In this document: in pieces, positions 49,163-62,959 of the stretch
Layout: the number at the start of each line of letters is the position of its first letter
How positions within the stretch are numbered: the first letter of the stretch is position 1
The notes under the pieces: generated by a model
What the model saw: only the letters and a program-made list of their open reading frames with translations
What the model was told of the DNA's origin: nothing
The model's database searches: none
Program-made: the position numbers and the translations under genes
Assembly: GCA_030435675.1 (NCBI GenBank)
Contig: CM059621.1
Coordinates: forward strand, 12,524,001-12,588,000
Length of the DNA: 64,000 bases
Origin: Steinernema hermaphroditum
Lineage: Eukaryota > Nematoda > Chromadorea > Rhabditida > Steinernematidae
Reading direction: 5' to 3'

Positions 49163-50136
49163 ATGATCTGGAGAATATTAGTTGTTGGCGCTGCCACTAT
49201 TGGCTCTGCGCTCTCCCTTGGAAATGACTCTTTTGAGCCTGCTGGCAACGGCTCAATCTCAAGTCCATATAATCTGACTAGAGTAAGATACCTCTGTGGG
49301 ATATGTTCATGTAGTAAAATTTAAGAGTTATAACATCGGAGAAGCAGCGAATCAATCTCACTCTTCCCCAGGGAACATGACGTGGGAGGACTACGAGAGT
49401 CGGGTAAGTGATGTTCCCCCTGATCAGCTGTTATTATCAAGGTGTTTCAGTTTTTCCAGATCGAAAAAGAATATCTGTTTGAAGACGACAATGTGACAGC
49501 CGTAACACCCTACTACGATGGTCAGAGCAAGCTGGATCAGTGGAGGGACAAGATACGAGGCTTTGGCTCGAAGCTGAAGGGGTGGTGGCACATTGCGAAA
49601 GACAAAATGAAGGAGAAGTTCAGTAACTTCAAAGGACAATTTAGTAAGGGACTTGATTTTAAATTTCAGCCATTTCCGTCCGACCGTAGGACAAGAATAG
49701 GTCAAGTCATTGAGTAATTTTATTAATACACTTCCTCCTTAACTGCCTTCAACCTCAACTTTGCGATCGCACTAAAAGCCTCTCCATCGCCACTGATAAG
49801 ATTGCACTTTCGAACATTTTTCCGTGCCAGAGTGCGCTGTAAAACAGCCTTCCCCGCCCTTCGGTTCACCTTATCACGCCACTCCATCTTTCGTCTTTTG
49901 TCGATCGTTCTGCAACCTCCTTCCTGCACAAACTACAGAGGTTCGTTCCAGGCGAGGCGGCGCACAACGTCAAGGACTACTTCCACAACGTGACAGAACC
50001 GTTCCGCGATAGTTGGCGCGACTTCCAGGCGGACATGCAGCAGAAGAGCGCCCAGCACGAGAAGGAGTTCGAGGCGCTGAAGCAGACCTTCTTGGCCCAG
50101 GCGACCGCGTCGACTGCGAAGACAAACGTGAACTGA
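49163..50136 (+). CDS. Secreted amphipathic-helix protein (longer family member)
   Basis: Exons 49163-49282, 49326-49403, 49451-49643, 49952-50136; 191 residues. Signal peptide ILVVGAATIGSALS. The next 50 residues carry several N-glycosylation sequons (NDS, NGS, NLT, NQS, NMT). The 193-nt third exon encodes acidic then amphipathic sequence with KLKGWWHIAKDKMKEK. The last exon gives EAAHNVKDYFHNVTEPF followed by a charged helix ending in TNVN. Compared with the 106-residue relative at 45601 it has an extra sequon-rich exon and a C-terminal extension of about 45 residues. The ATG follows an acceptor by 12 bases; poly(A) AATAAA is at about 50165. It is convergent with the PRL phosphatase (252 bp apart). 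Function unknown. Confidence 0.75.
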
Positions 50137-50388
50137 CCCAAAACGTTTATTTAACCCTTTTAACAATAAAATAAGAAAGAACAAAGCGCCCGCGTCTGTG
50201 GAAGAGAAAACAACGAGGGAAAGAGGAAATTGGAGAGGGCACATTTGGGGAAGTCGTGGTCGTCCCCGGAGAGCGACTCTTAATAGCCTTTATGTATCAC
50301 ATTTCGAAGGGAGAGAAGAGGAGGGAAAGCGATGTCAAGTAAGTGATTTTGGTACGGAAAGGAGGATATGGCGAGAGGAGAGAGCTAG

Positions 50389-52353
50389 TTACATGATGGA
50401 ACAGTTCTTCGGGTTCTTCGCGTCGACTGTGTAACGCAGCTTTCGGAGTTGACCACTGGGCTTGTAGGAGGCGAGGAAGTCGAGCTGCTTCTGGTTGAGC
50501 GCTCCGCGGCGGTGGTGGCGGATGAGTTGCACGGCGTCTTCACACGACATGTCGGCTTCCATGAGGGCGATGGCGACGAGCACGGGAGCACGACCGAGGC
50601 CAGCGACGCAGTGGACGGCGATGCACTGGTCCGGGTGCATCATGAACGACTCCTTGGCCAGCATCAGGAACTTGTTGATGACCTGGAAGGAGGGAAGATT
50701 AGGAACTGTGCTGTCGAATTAATTCGATTTAGAGAGAATTTACATTTTGAGTTTTGTGGACATCAACCTTTTCTCTTTTTCCTACTGTGCCACCACCTTC
50801 CATGGCCTCTCTGCTCTTCGACCTTTCAGCACCTATTCGCTCTTTACTCCCTAATGCAGTTCGACCTACGTCTTATAAATTATTCAGTGGAAAGCCATGA
50901 GCATTGTCCCGTTAAAGAAATGAGCATAACCTCACAATGACGCCAATTATCGTTTATTTGCGTTGGCACTAGGCTGCCTAGAAAAAGGGAAAGTTACCTA
51001 TTTTGAGCTGTTCTATTAATATAGCCACCACTTTCGATCTCTGTTCTGATGACACATTTCTTTACAGACGTGTCGGCCATCGCTACAAAGAACTGAAGCC
51101 CCAGAAACATGTTTTCCTTTCTAACAGTTGCGGTACACCTTTGAGAACGTATCAAGTTTCTCTTGTTCTTTAGCCTCTTCTTGTTTAGGCTCGTCTCGTG
51201 TATAATTCCGAGACAAACATCTCCCAAACATTCTCGATGCGAAGAGTGTTGATGTTCATTTGTCTCTCCCATCCCCTCCATACATCGCTTCCGAGAAACA
51301 AGTCCGTGTCACGTGACTGAGGCCGAGGCCCGTCCCGGATCGGAGCCAAGGATAATGATGGATTATGGTGTTTTTCGCCTGATTTCTAGTTTCTCCCACC
51401 GACAAAACAGATCGTTAACATCACTTACGTCGGGTGGCGGCGGCGATCCATCGATGAACTCCCAATCGATCACGTCGATTCCATGAGATGTAAGAGGTTC
51501 GGTCGGGTAGGATGACTCGCAAACGCGGACGACGGCGCGGGCGCGGTGTCGGCCCAATTCCTGAAATGGAAGAGCAAAGAGTACGAGTGAGAAAACACCG
51601 TATTTCGACCCCTTTATCGGATTCGTTTGTTTATGCGCGTCCGCATAATCGTTTGTGCGTCACGAAGTGTAATTGACGCTAATGGAGCGGATATCGCGGA
51701 TATCTGTGCCCCGGGAAACGATGACTCAAAACGGACACCGGGACCAAGGATGATCTGTGGTGACCGGGAAAGGCCGAAGGCGCAAAAAACGTGTTTTCGC
51801 CAAACTGTCCAATATTATGGTTGTAAAAAAAGTGAGTAGACGTCTGAAAAGTAGGTCTTTTCATGTTGGCGTTATTCGACTTTAATTTGCAAATGTTCTG
51901 CTCGAAAAGGTTACGAAATCTCAATCAGTTAATGAAAATTATGAAATGCAAGAAGTCACTTAGGTTTTGCACTTTAGTACAAGCGAAAAACGAAGTGCAA
52001 TTCCGTAGAGAGATCTAATCATTTTTCAACAATATCTTCATTTTTGGATTGATGCTTAGGCGCTTACAAGCAAAATATAATGAGGACAAAGGTGAGCTTT
52101 TGTGTTGCCTTTAATCCTTGATATGTTTGGTGAGAAAGAAGACTGGCTACTGATATCTTGGTAAATACCCCCTAGCTTTGGTCACTTGATCACTTACCTC
52201 AGCGAAAGAATTGATCGAATGATCAGACGGTCGGTCGGTGATCAGAAACCGCATCATTCCGTACTGGATTTCGCTGAGCGACGGCTTGAAATAGCACGTG
52301 TTGGCCGGCGAGGGTCCACTGGCGATGACGGGACGTCCGATGCTCATAGTCAT
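50389..52353 (-). CDS. prl-1: PRL-type protein tyrosine phosphatase (PTP4A family)
   Basis: Prenylated dual-specificity-like phosphatase; in animals PRLs bind CNNM magnesium transporters and act at the plasma membrane and endosomes. Exons (minus): 52353-52198, 51560-51429, 50682-50389; 193 residues. MMRFLITDRP opens the catalytic domain. VVRVCE contains the redox-regulatory cysteine (Cys66), WEFIDGSPPPP the general acid (Asp89), and HCVAGLGRAP the P-loop (Cys121, Arg127) with the PRL-specific Ala in place of Ser/Thr after Arg. The C-terminus CSIM is a CaaX box whose Met predicts farnesylation, instead of the usual CCxQ-like PRL ending. An upstream in-frame ATG (52461) would add 36 residues rich in Arg; I prefer 52353. 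Intron 2 is about 745 bp, long for this window. Confidence 0.94.
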
Positions 52354-55300
52354 CTTGGCGCGCTTCTCAAGACGCTTGTAGAGACGGCGTCGGTTTTGGA
52401 GGTTCTTCCAGTGGACAGTGGAGGGGGTGAAAGAAGAGAGTCGGGGGTGAAGGCGAGTCACGGTGGACGGAGACGGCGACAGACGAGAAGATCAACAGAG
52501 TCGGTGTTTAGGCTGAAACGGTCGGACATGAGCCGGAGAGGGAGAGGAAGGACGAAAGTGGAGGGGACGGAACACCCGGACGACGGCCTTTTCTATCAGT
52601 TGTTGTTATCACAGATGGAAGGAGGGGATCGTTGAAATATCGAAATGATCGATAAAGCTGTAAAACGGTAATAACAGGGCGCCAAAACAGCTCCACTGAA
52701 GGTGTTCGCCGTCACGTGCAAACGCCCTTTTATCTCTTGAACCCATAAAACCTCTCCCGGAGACATCTATTTTTGAATAAAAAGCGATCAGAGATCAAGC
52801 TGCCCGGCCCAAAATGAAAGGGAGCAGGTACGCGCCGCTCGCAACAACCTATAGAGATCGAGTTTCCACGCCTCAAAGAGCCTCCTCACGTGACTCAACC
52901 GGTCCCCTTCCGTTCGGGTAAACATGGCGATCGGAAGGCGCCGAAACGTGACTTCTGCGAGCTCGTGCAAACGCCAACTGTCGCTGAGTCCGGGTGGCCC
53001 GAGGTGTTCCCCGGTCAAGAAACAAGTGGCTCTGTTGATCGCTTACCGAGAATTTTGGTCCAGATGCTCCTCAACCGCTTTTGGGAGTCCGCAAGCGGTC
53101 GACGCGAAAGCTAGTCAATGGTGCTGTGCCCTGCAGTACTCTCCAGACACGGCGACGAGGCTGAAATGAGGTGCATTTAGAAAATGTCTCCTAGACTGTC
53201 TTGAGATTGGTGTGGAGTAATTTCGCCCCTTCGGTCGGGTTCGTCTACAATCACTCCTCTATCTGTATCTGACGGTTTTAGACAGTTTCTGCTGCTATTC
53301 AAGCATATCTACGGATTGAGAGGGGGAACAAATACTCTGAAGGATAAAATGGCTTTTTGTCGTCGTTTCGCTTACCTCAGAACCCTTTGGTTAGCGTAGA
53401 AACCGCTGATCATTACACGGAGCAGTTTTGGCGATGCGTAGAGTCGCTTTAGACTCGACCAAAGAAATAAATTATCTGAAAAAGAAGACATGAATTAGGC
53501 GCCGGCAGATTCCCACGCTCGACTACTCGACAACAACACAGCGACACTGAGACGGCGCTTCGGCCGTGCAGGCTTAAAACGTCGTCGTCCCGACACCAAT
53601 CCCGCCTCCAGAGCGCCACTCGCTTTTGATTTCCGCCACCTCTGATCGACGACGGCTTTATTGCCTATTGATGAATATTCAAATCAGCGATGGCTACGCC
53701 CAGAATCGCCCCGAGTCCGGAGTGATATCACTGTGATAATCGGCTTTATTCGAGGCGACAGAAGGCGGACTGTCGCCCTATTTTTGCAGCAAAAAGGCGA
53801 AACGGGTTCTGTCTATGGGGGCGAGACGCGCACGCCGATCGATCGGAAGGTCACCGCGGGCGCACGACCCATTGAGTGGACGGAGGCAAAAAACGGTTTG
53901 GCCGAGGGCTCGGGCCAAGGCTGCTCGACGGTGTCGGATTGCGGAGGAACGCCGAGGCGCCGTTTTAATTTGGAAACCCCCGCGAAATCAGAGACGCCGA
54001 AACGTGTCGCCGAGAAATGCATAAATAAACGAAAGAAATGAAAAGGGGAGGGACTGTGACCTTTTGCACCTGCACTTCGGAGGTGGAGGCTCCCGGAGCG
54101 AATGTGTCGGCGCCGTTAGTAATGCACGAAAATGCACGAATGCGGTCAGAAATTAAACTTGAGGCTTGTTGAGTTGTGAGAGGCTGTGGAGTGGAATAGG
54201 GCGCGGAAACGCGGAAATTCGAAAGTGCACAACTATGCGGTCAATTTGTGTCCTAGAGCTAATTCATGACAAATTCGTGTTTGGCCAATTTGCGCCACTT
54301 CCAAAACGTCACCTGCCCCGGAAATCGAAGATGCTCGTCCCAATGTCTTTCACTTTCCTTTCACGGGTCATTAGAGCTTTTCGCACTGTGGAGGTGTCCT
54401 TTCGCGGAAAATAAGACGCCTGGCGCAGCCAGACGTAAACAGAGGTATAATTTAACCATAGGAGGTTAGAGATCAGAGACTATGTGGCTTGTTTATCTGA
54501 GCAGCTGGAACTGGAGAGGAACTTCTAGCCAAACTAAACTGAGTCCTTTTTTAAGTACGAATTTCGAAAGACTTCTCTCAAGCACCAGAGTTCAATTTCT
54601 CAAGATGTTTACCTAAAAGGGCGCCTCGTCTAGTCCCAAAATACAACCGAAGATCTCATCTTTTGGAGCTCTCTGATTGGAATCGACTAATCTTATCTCA
54701 AAGATAGGCCATTGACTTCTAAAAATGCTTTAACTTTGAGCTTTGTACATTCATTCTAGAAGGAGAGGAGCGTCATCGAGGTCCGAAATAGCCCGAGTTG
54801 CGTGCCTCCGAGTGCAGCCCGATTGCAACTGGCCTAATCAGCGCGAGAGCACTCGTGTTTGCAGAGCGCGTTTGTGCTCCCCCCATTGCACGGAGCAGGC
54901 ATACACAACTTCGGAGGAGAGAGGGGCAAGTTGTTGTGAGTGAAAGACACATTTAATACTCGATTGTGTTCTTCAAAAACACGAATTAGGAAACAGCCCT
55001 CACAGCGGAGAAAAAAGAGCGAGAGGCCCTAAGTGGAGATCTTTGAAAGGAGTAAATCGTATATAGCCAGCGAATGGAAGAGAGGAAACTGAGGCTGCAA
55101 ATGGTCTCGTAACTGAGAATCTCATGCACTACTTTCACTGGTTACGTATTTTTGAAACGCCTGCAGAAGTAGAATAATAACCTTAACTAAAAATTGAAGA
55201 TCATACAGAAATCTAGGGCACCTGTCGAGCGTGACCACGCAACTCTCGATTCCAGCCAAGTCTAAGCGGCTTCTCAGAGAAAAGGCGACGAACGGCTTCT

Positions 55301-58300
55301 TACGCCTCGACGACACACCCTTCGCTGTCTCATCCGCCTAGCCGATCCCAAAATAGCGGCGCCGCCGTCGTGCGTCACGGAAGTCGTTACCGCCGCAGAG
55401 AAGTTTCCGCCGCACGGTAAACCCAATTGTCTTCGGCGTGCACTTTGACCGCGAGCACTAATCCCTTTATCGCGAGTGCCGTACGTGCAATTAACAGCTC
55501 GCAGCGCTAATCCACACCTCGTCTTGTGCGTCAGCGTTCGGAAAACAAATGAATCCGCCGTTGCGATTGGATGGAACGGCGTTGGCGAAATGAAGAGGAG
55601 AAGCGGAAAAGTGAAGAAGATGAAGAAACGCTCGATGCACGCCGAAGACATCTTGAGAGGAGAGGCCCACGCCAGTGTTGATAAACGACTGACCGGACGT
55701 TGCTGACCGTCGCTTGAAATATTTCATCATGTTTGGGGCGGGAGAAGTCGTAAAGGCAAGGTTGCGCAACAGAATCGCTGTGGTAAACAGGGCTCGAAGG
55801 ACAACGTGACGTTCTTGTCGAAAATGGATGACGCAGAACACAAACAGAGGGGGTCTAGGCGAGACTGAGGGTCCCGTTTTGATGTTCATGATAGCTCAAA
55901 GTTCAGTAGTTGTACGCTAGTGTTCGAAAAACAACGGCACCGCCTACGTGAGAGTGCCTAGAAACGGAGTTGCCAGGAGAAACTGCCGAACGCTAACCAT
56001 AGAGTTGTAGTCCGTTCGGTGATATGTTGAAGACGTCAATCAAATAGGACGACTGCACTAGCTGATAAGAGGTCGGTTGGACTAGAACCACGCGAGTATG
56101 GATTTCTAAGGATGATGCCCTATTGTAGAGGGAAAACAGTAGTTCGTCAGAAATAAGTAGCACTGTATTAAGGTGAATTTAAAGGACAAAAAAGGAGCTT
56201 GTTTTCCACCTGGATTCGCACCAGCGATTCATTCGCATAAACATCAAAGAACACGAGGACCTAAAGGCTAGTCCGAGTTGCTAGGAAGTACTGAAGCATT
56301 CGAGGACAACAGTGATCCGAGAGCAATTTGTAGTCGGATGGGAATACAGTTCATATGGTTCAAAATGGAATACATCGAGATACCTGTTATTCAACCTCAA
56401 ATAAGAAAAGACAGTCATTAGATAATCTCATTAGCTCCCCATAGAAAAAAGAGTTCATCGAAGTCGAAACCTTATCCATCAGTGTCTAAAGTTCGAGAAG
56501 CTACTAGAAACCGCTATTGTTTTCAAGATAACAGAACAGCTTATTTCCTATGGATTCCATGATCCCGTAGGGTTTCCGGTTGCCAAGCAACGCAACTTAT
56601 TGCAAGTTTGCGGAGAACTACGTGATCATCTGTTCACAATTTTCGGAACATCGCCTGTCTGTGGCTGATAAGAAACCATGTCGATCATGGACATGGTCAC
56701 GTGAACCACATTTCTGGCGTCGATCCACAAATCTATGAATATGGAACGCGCCACACCGACACGGTGTTGGCACGATGTTTTTCTCAATTTGCCAAACATT
56801 TCCGCGAATCTATTGTTAGGGATTATTTTGTTGTCGCAGGACCAGAGTGACGTTTCTGTGATTCGCCGATTCTTCGGAAAACTGCAATATGTCTTGGACA
56901 ACGCTGTCTTTTTCTGCAACAACCCTTATCATCCGGCGATTGAAATGGCGCCAAATGCGTCACGTGGAGGGAAAATCGCAACCGCGAACGCCTTAAGATT
57001 ATCGAAAATAGCGCTCGCACGGTATTTACGAGCCGATAAGTGCCGTTTACGTCAAATCCGATGTGAGCGAATGGTCGCCGAAGCTGCTTACGGTTCTGTA
57101 AGAAGATTCGAAGGGCTTCCGGAAATGTCGGTGACAGGTGCCCTAAGACGCGATTAGAGGCTATTATCCGGAAGCTACTGTAATCACGGGAGCTGCGAGT
57201 GCACGCCGATACGATTAGTCAGTCACATGACTCTCCATGTACGTGTCCGTCCCAAAAAGACCTTTTCGAAAACAGAGCTGAGTCACTGTCTTTGTTCGTC
57301 CAAACACAAAACCGAAAACGATCGGAGCGCCCCGATAAGACCTCTTCTTCATTGGCGCTTACGTCACAAATCGAATAGAACGTTTTTTGACACATTTTGC
57401 GGCAGGAAATGACATTTCTGAGGGGAAGGATGTTGCTTACGTGGGATGATGTAAACACATGAATAATCGCTTGTAGGCGTTTGGCCTGAAGGCAAAGGGT
57501 TCGTGTGGAATGACGGAGTCAGGTGACTGAAAGTAGCAAAATGACGGAGATAAGGAGGTAAGAAGGAAAGCGATGAACTCTGATGAAATGTCCCCATCTT
57601 CTGTTGTGAAACGAACTCAAAACGGTCGGAGACCGGTGGGTTCTGGGGGGTCTTATCAACAAAGGACACCTTGGAAAGTGCGTAGTGAACAAAGAAGGGA
57701 CAATAACCGTCCAGATGAAACGGCAGTTCTGATGAAACCGGTCCACTGTGTGTTTAGTCGTGTGTCACCGGGGAGAAACCTCGAAAACAGGCGAAAGGTA
57801 AATAAGATGACATTTTGTTTTTAGCGCATCAGATGTGGAAAACATCTGGAAATTGGAGAAAGGGTAAACATGGCATCCGCAACTCTCTGCCAACAGCCTA
57901 AGGGTGAAAGGGGCTTCAGGCGCCAGCTCATGAAAGCACGTCTAGACGGTGACGAGATTATGTTATGATTATGAGGATATTCATGTACATATAGATCCTC
58001 ATCAAGAAGGCACATATTGGGGTACCTTTTGGAGCTGCTCCGTGGCTAGGTCATCAACAACAAGTCAATCCCCAGAATGTTCTAGGTTTTCGCTGGTCTC
58101 ATTCAAAGGCTTCTTGACGGACATCCCTAAGATGTGACGCAAAGACTGAATCTGCAAAACTCACTCTTATCACAGCTCTCAAAAATACCAATTTCAAGTA
58201 ATTGCCTCCGTGTTTGCGCCACACTAAAAACAAGGGAATGATTCAGAAGATGTCCGCGTAGCCACTAGCGACCAAAGAAAGTGCTCTCAGGGGCGTTTGT

Positions 58301-61300
58301 CTTGTAAATAATTAATCGAGATATTTGCCGTGTGTCCTTACAATGCAAATACAGATCGTTCGCATCCGAAAAAAATCGAAAAAAGTGCAATTAGGGGGAA
58401 ACCAACGCTTAGCTGAAATTGTGCGTATGGTTCTTGTGAGATTCTCAATTTGGTAACAGTGAGATAATGGTGAATCAGAAACTACGTCAAAGCAGAAGCC
58501 ATCCAGGTATTACAGGAGTGGTTGAAAACAACTAAATCTCGCAGCAGGTCAGCGCTTTTACGTCAACGCACCACAATTCAATGCATTCATTAAGGGACAT
58601 GCCAGAAATGTGGCCAAAGTGACCTCGATCATTGACAAGTACAAGAACGAAATGTGAGCGAAACGAGGCTATCGAGGAAAGAGATACACTTCAAGTGATA
58701 CACGCCGATTGGGCTGAGATGTGGATAGAGCTGAAGCCTCCTGAAATCATACTACCCGCATAAAACAGGTTCACTAAATGTAAAGAGCTAATGTCGATCA
58801 GGCATGTCGCCTCGGGACCAATGTATTACGACGTTTTAAAAAAAATTAAAAAAACAAGATAAAATTTTTTTTGGCATTTCGACCAGTGAAGTTCTGAAGC
58901 CGTTTGAAGCCGTTTTTAACTCCTTCATTGGATATTTTTTCGAGATTATTTTCGATGGAGCTTTTAATTCTCAACAAAACTTATTAGAACGAATTTTTTT
59001 ATTCGAGTTAAACCGCAAGATATGCATCAAAACTGAACAATTTGGTTGAAGGTCGCGAAATAGGGGAGGGAGTTGGTGGGTCTCGACACGATTCGCTTGT
59101 ATGGGCAGATTGCGGGCAAGTGAACGATGCAACTGTCTCATTGGATCTTGCATAACTTAACGCTTAACACTACTTCACGTCCACAAAACTGTCGAGCAAC
59201 TTCGCTCCCTAGTTCTACTCTTATTTTTGCTCCTTTCACACAGAAAACAACGTTCTGACGTGGATGTCTGTGTGACGTGGAACGATCTGATTGCTAGTGG
59301 GAGCGTACTAGAATTAGAATCAAATTGCTGCATACTTAAAACCTTGTCTTTCTCGATCTGCTTACGTTAACCTGACATAAATGACCTGAGAGGACCATGG
59401 CAAAAATTGTCAAATTTGAGTGCTATTATGGGTTGTTCACAGTTTAGCCATCTTCAGTGAAGAAGTGCAAGCACTGTTTCATTTTCAGTAGTCACTTTGT
59501 ACACAGCGCAATAAATGGAAAGACATGGAAATACGGAAATGACATCAATCGAAAAATACACTAAATTCACTTAGCAGGCTCAATAGCACTCTTAACGGAA
59601 GTGCTTCTAGTTTTCTCGATTTTCAAACACAGCTTCTAGAAAACGGAGTGTCAACAAGAACTGCTCCCGAGAGTGTCCTATCAGGTCGAAACAATTAAGA
59701 GAGGTGCACTTTTCTGAAGGACGTTTACCTCAAGTGAACTCAAAAATGTAAACAAAGCAATCGAAGTCACAACAGAAGCTTTTTTAAAATAAGTAAAGAG
59801 TTCGGCCATTAGAGGAAGGAGCCTTTGGTTTTTGGCATATTTCGTAGAAGCCTCGAAAGGATATTAAATTTATTAGTCCCAAAGGACGACGCGGCCTATG
59901 AGTGCTAAGTCACGCGAAACTCCACTTTCCGCGATAGAATAACATCGAAACGAAAGCGTTTTGACCTTTCCGCGATCCCTATTGCCTACGCTTTGGTTTC
60001 TGGGAATCGGGAATTGAATAGAAACGGACTGACTCACATAGTAAATGACCTCCACGACCAGAGACGTTGTTTTTGCGTCAGACATAATGGAAGGCCATTG
60101 CGGAACAACCAGACGAGAGACGTAAATCTCTAATTCGCAGTGTAATGGACGCAGAAGCGAAAGCTATCGCGGACTTATTTGTAGGAGCAAGGAGAAAAGC
60201 AGGAAACGTCGTTTTCGGTCTCTTTTCCATTCGCCTCGCGCGATACGACGGTGAGTCGTCGTGGAAGGGAAAGTGGTGGAAATCCAGAGGTGGATGCTGT
60301 TTAAACAGTCGCGGTCGACTAGGATCTGGGAGATGGTGAGTGAGTCACCATTGGATCTAGGGTATCAGGAAATAGAGATCATCGAAAACTGAATCAAAGC
60401 TCACAAACGGATGCTTTAGTTTATACAGAGAAAATATTCTATTTCAGCTCCCTTCTGTTAGTTAAATTGCAGTAGATAGAAATTGAAATGTTTAGCAGGG
60501 AACACAGGCTTGAGAGGCTGGCAGCGATCATACAACACACATGGCTACTGTAGGTATAAAAGGGCAAAAGAGTTCCATTGTATAATTTGGAACAGTGGTG
60601 TCCCTGCGCTCATATAGCTCGATCTGACTGTTTCATTCGACCCATAGAAGCGCTGTCAAAATTATATGACCTGAGATGAAATCTTTCAATCTAATCCCCG
60701 TTGAATGGTCTTTTCACAAGTAACGTTAATTTCCTGGCCGCGTTCTCTCTCAGATGATGGACAACTTTCTATCCGGTTATCCAAGACTGTCGATCAAAAA
60801 CAAACTTCTGCAAGGAGTAATCATCAAGTCCATGGCAGTCGCTCAGCCTCCCAAACAACCACAAATGTTTCCTCAGACATCGTTGTGAGAACATAGTCAA
60901 AAACATGAAAAAAGCTATCCCACAGATTGTTAATTGGAACGATTCCAGTTGTTTAAAAAGAAAAAAAAGAAAAAGGTGACGCTCGTCCTCTCGCATAACA
61001 CACCCACCCAAGCTTCATATTTTGAGCGAAACCGACTTGCACAAAAACGAGAACAAGGAAGCATTTTTGACTGAAGTGCCGCCCGTTTAAATTGGATTAA
61101 TGACATTCGTCACAATCGATCATGCATCAAACAAAGCGCTAGCGTTCATATTATAGCGACCTACAATTAGTTGTTCACAAAAGACTTGTCGCTAGCAGTG
61201 GACATTTCGAATTAATTGGCATTATACCCGCTAATTAAAAAGTGAATAATTTGACCAAGAATAAGGAAGTGAATTTCTGAAACGAGGAATACCAGAGGGT

Positions 61301-62609
61301 TTCTTTCCACTAAACACAGAGGCGAAACTAAATCTGTGCATGTGAGTGTCGGTTTCCACAGGATGGAAAATGGAGAAAAGGGGAAATGAACACGCCAAAG
61401 GAGCAGATATGTGAGCTGGACCCGCCAGTAAGCCTCTTACCTCTATGTGCCCACGGCCTACGCGTTCTGGAAATCCAAACACCGACCGTGCATGTCCTGG
61501 AATGCTGGCCATTAATGAAATGCGTCAAATATGGATGGATTACAAGTAGTCCAGGTGATCGCCTCCACGGTCAAGAAGTGAAAGACGTTGCAGACTACAG
61601 AGACGAGATGAGGAATGGATGTGGTCGGGATAAGGGTCTGTTTAAAGGAGCGGAAGTGTGCGAGTGAGTCATGGTGTTTGGAGAAATGTGCGCCGAGAGA
61701 TCGCGAGATGAGAGCTCGGCGCTAATGCAAACAAAACAAAATGTCAATACTAGCGGAAATGCGAATGGCGAGTATAAAATTCTATGGGATGAGTAGAAAA
61801 TGAAAGAAAGACGGAAGTTCAATTTAAGCAGAAAAGGGAAAAACATCTGAGATGAATGTTTCTTGTCTTGTGAACATGGTCGATTTCTGACGGTTTCATA
61901 GAGCAAAGACTTGGAAAGAGAAGAGTGGAGAGTCAGGCGGAGGAAGAGCACAAACTGCTGAATCGGGAAAAAAACTTGAAAGCGGAAGTGTTACTCTTTT
62001 CCTGCGATATTTCAGGACTCCATCTAAAAGAACAGAGAAATGTTTAGTTTTTTATTGGAAAGAAGTAAAGAGAAGTGTGACCGACATGATTCAAAACACA
62101 TAACATACATGTTAGATCTTATCGTAAGTGCGCAAAGCGATGAATGTGTGAAGCAAGCAGCGAATGTGAAAAAAGCTCTGAATCAATGTCCTCGATCGAT
62201 GTACCAGTGGGATGTCGAAGAAATTGACTCCACTCGATGAACTACGCTTACAAGGAAACGGTCAATCATGTAACTCTAAGATCAACGCGAGACTAGGGGC
62301 GAGCGATAGGCCCCGTGACGTTGAATGGAAAAGAAAGAATAGATCAGTCACCTCCAGCAATGCCTCCAGCAAGCATGGTAAGCTGATTATATGCCCACTA
62401 TACCACATTAGAGTCTCATTCGTGTCGCGGTGGCGAGCGGTCGGTCCCTCCGGTCGCTCTCTGAGCGCCCGGTTGGTCAGACAGCAAATCCTGTGGCATG
62501 TATGAGTTTTCCGGCTTCCAGAGGGAATTGGGACACCCGGAAGCCGTAGTCCCACCACCGCTGACAACAAGATGTCCGACGCCAGGAATCCGACGCCCAA
62601 TGCTACGTG
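52354..62609. other. Long stretch without a supported gene
   Basis: I found no exon chain, RNA gene or domain. GC-rich islands with frames open on both strands lie at 52340-52620 and 53780-54010 (upstream of the PRL gene, possibly promoter or untranslated exons) and 55330-55650. The 140-codon plus frame at 56735-57157 and its 98-codon antisense frame have no recognisable family. A poly-A/T patch is at 58837-58875. Distal regulatory DNA or lineage-specific genes cannot be excluded. Confidence 0.4.
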
Positions 62610-62885
62610 AGATGTCATCCCGAAAGTCGCCGACGCTCTGAGGACACCAATACTGAGGAAGACGCAACCCCCGAACCACGGACTCATCTCTCCGTAGCAG
62701 ATGCGAGCTCAGAAGCCTCCTCTGACGCAGAAGCCTCCTCAAACGCCCCGAGAAGAAGAAGTTCGGCCGCCATTTCCGGAGTTTCGCCGATTCCCAGATG
62801 CCCCGTGAAGCGCGCCGTCTCCCACCGGTTCGACGTCAACGCCGTGCCAGGAATGAAGCCGTCTACAAGTGATATCCTCTGTTGT
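62610..62885 (-). repeat. Dispersed repeat copy B (partner at 7.85-8.07 kb)
   Basis: The reverse complement aligns with 7850-8070 (see copy A). This copy carries an extra segment at about 62697-62745 with a tandem duplication of CAGAAGCCTCCTC. It stays open for 111 codons on the plus strand (62607-62942), whereas copy A needs two frames to give the same translation, so if the element ever coded, copy A is frameshifted. Three tandem AAATCGTG units follow at 62934-62957. Confidence 0.6.
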
Positions 62886-62959
62886 CTATTAATCGGTGTC
62901 ATGCAAGGCGTAACGCCTTTGATTCATGAAGTAAAATCGTGAAATCGTGAAATCGTATA

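Noticed and set aside
56735..57157. 140-codon plus frame
   Set aside because: A competing antisense frame of 98 codons and no homology; insufficient for a gene call.
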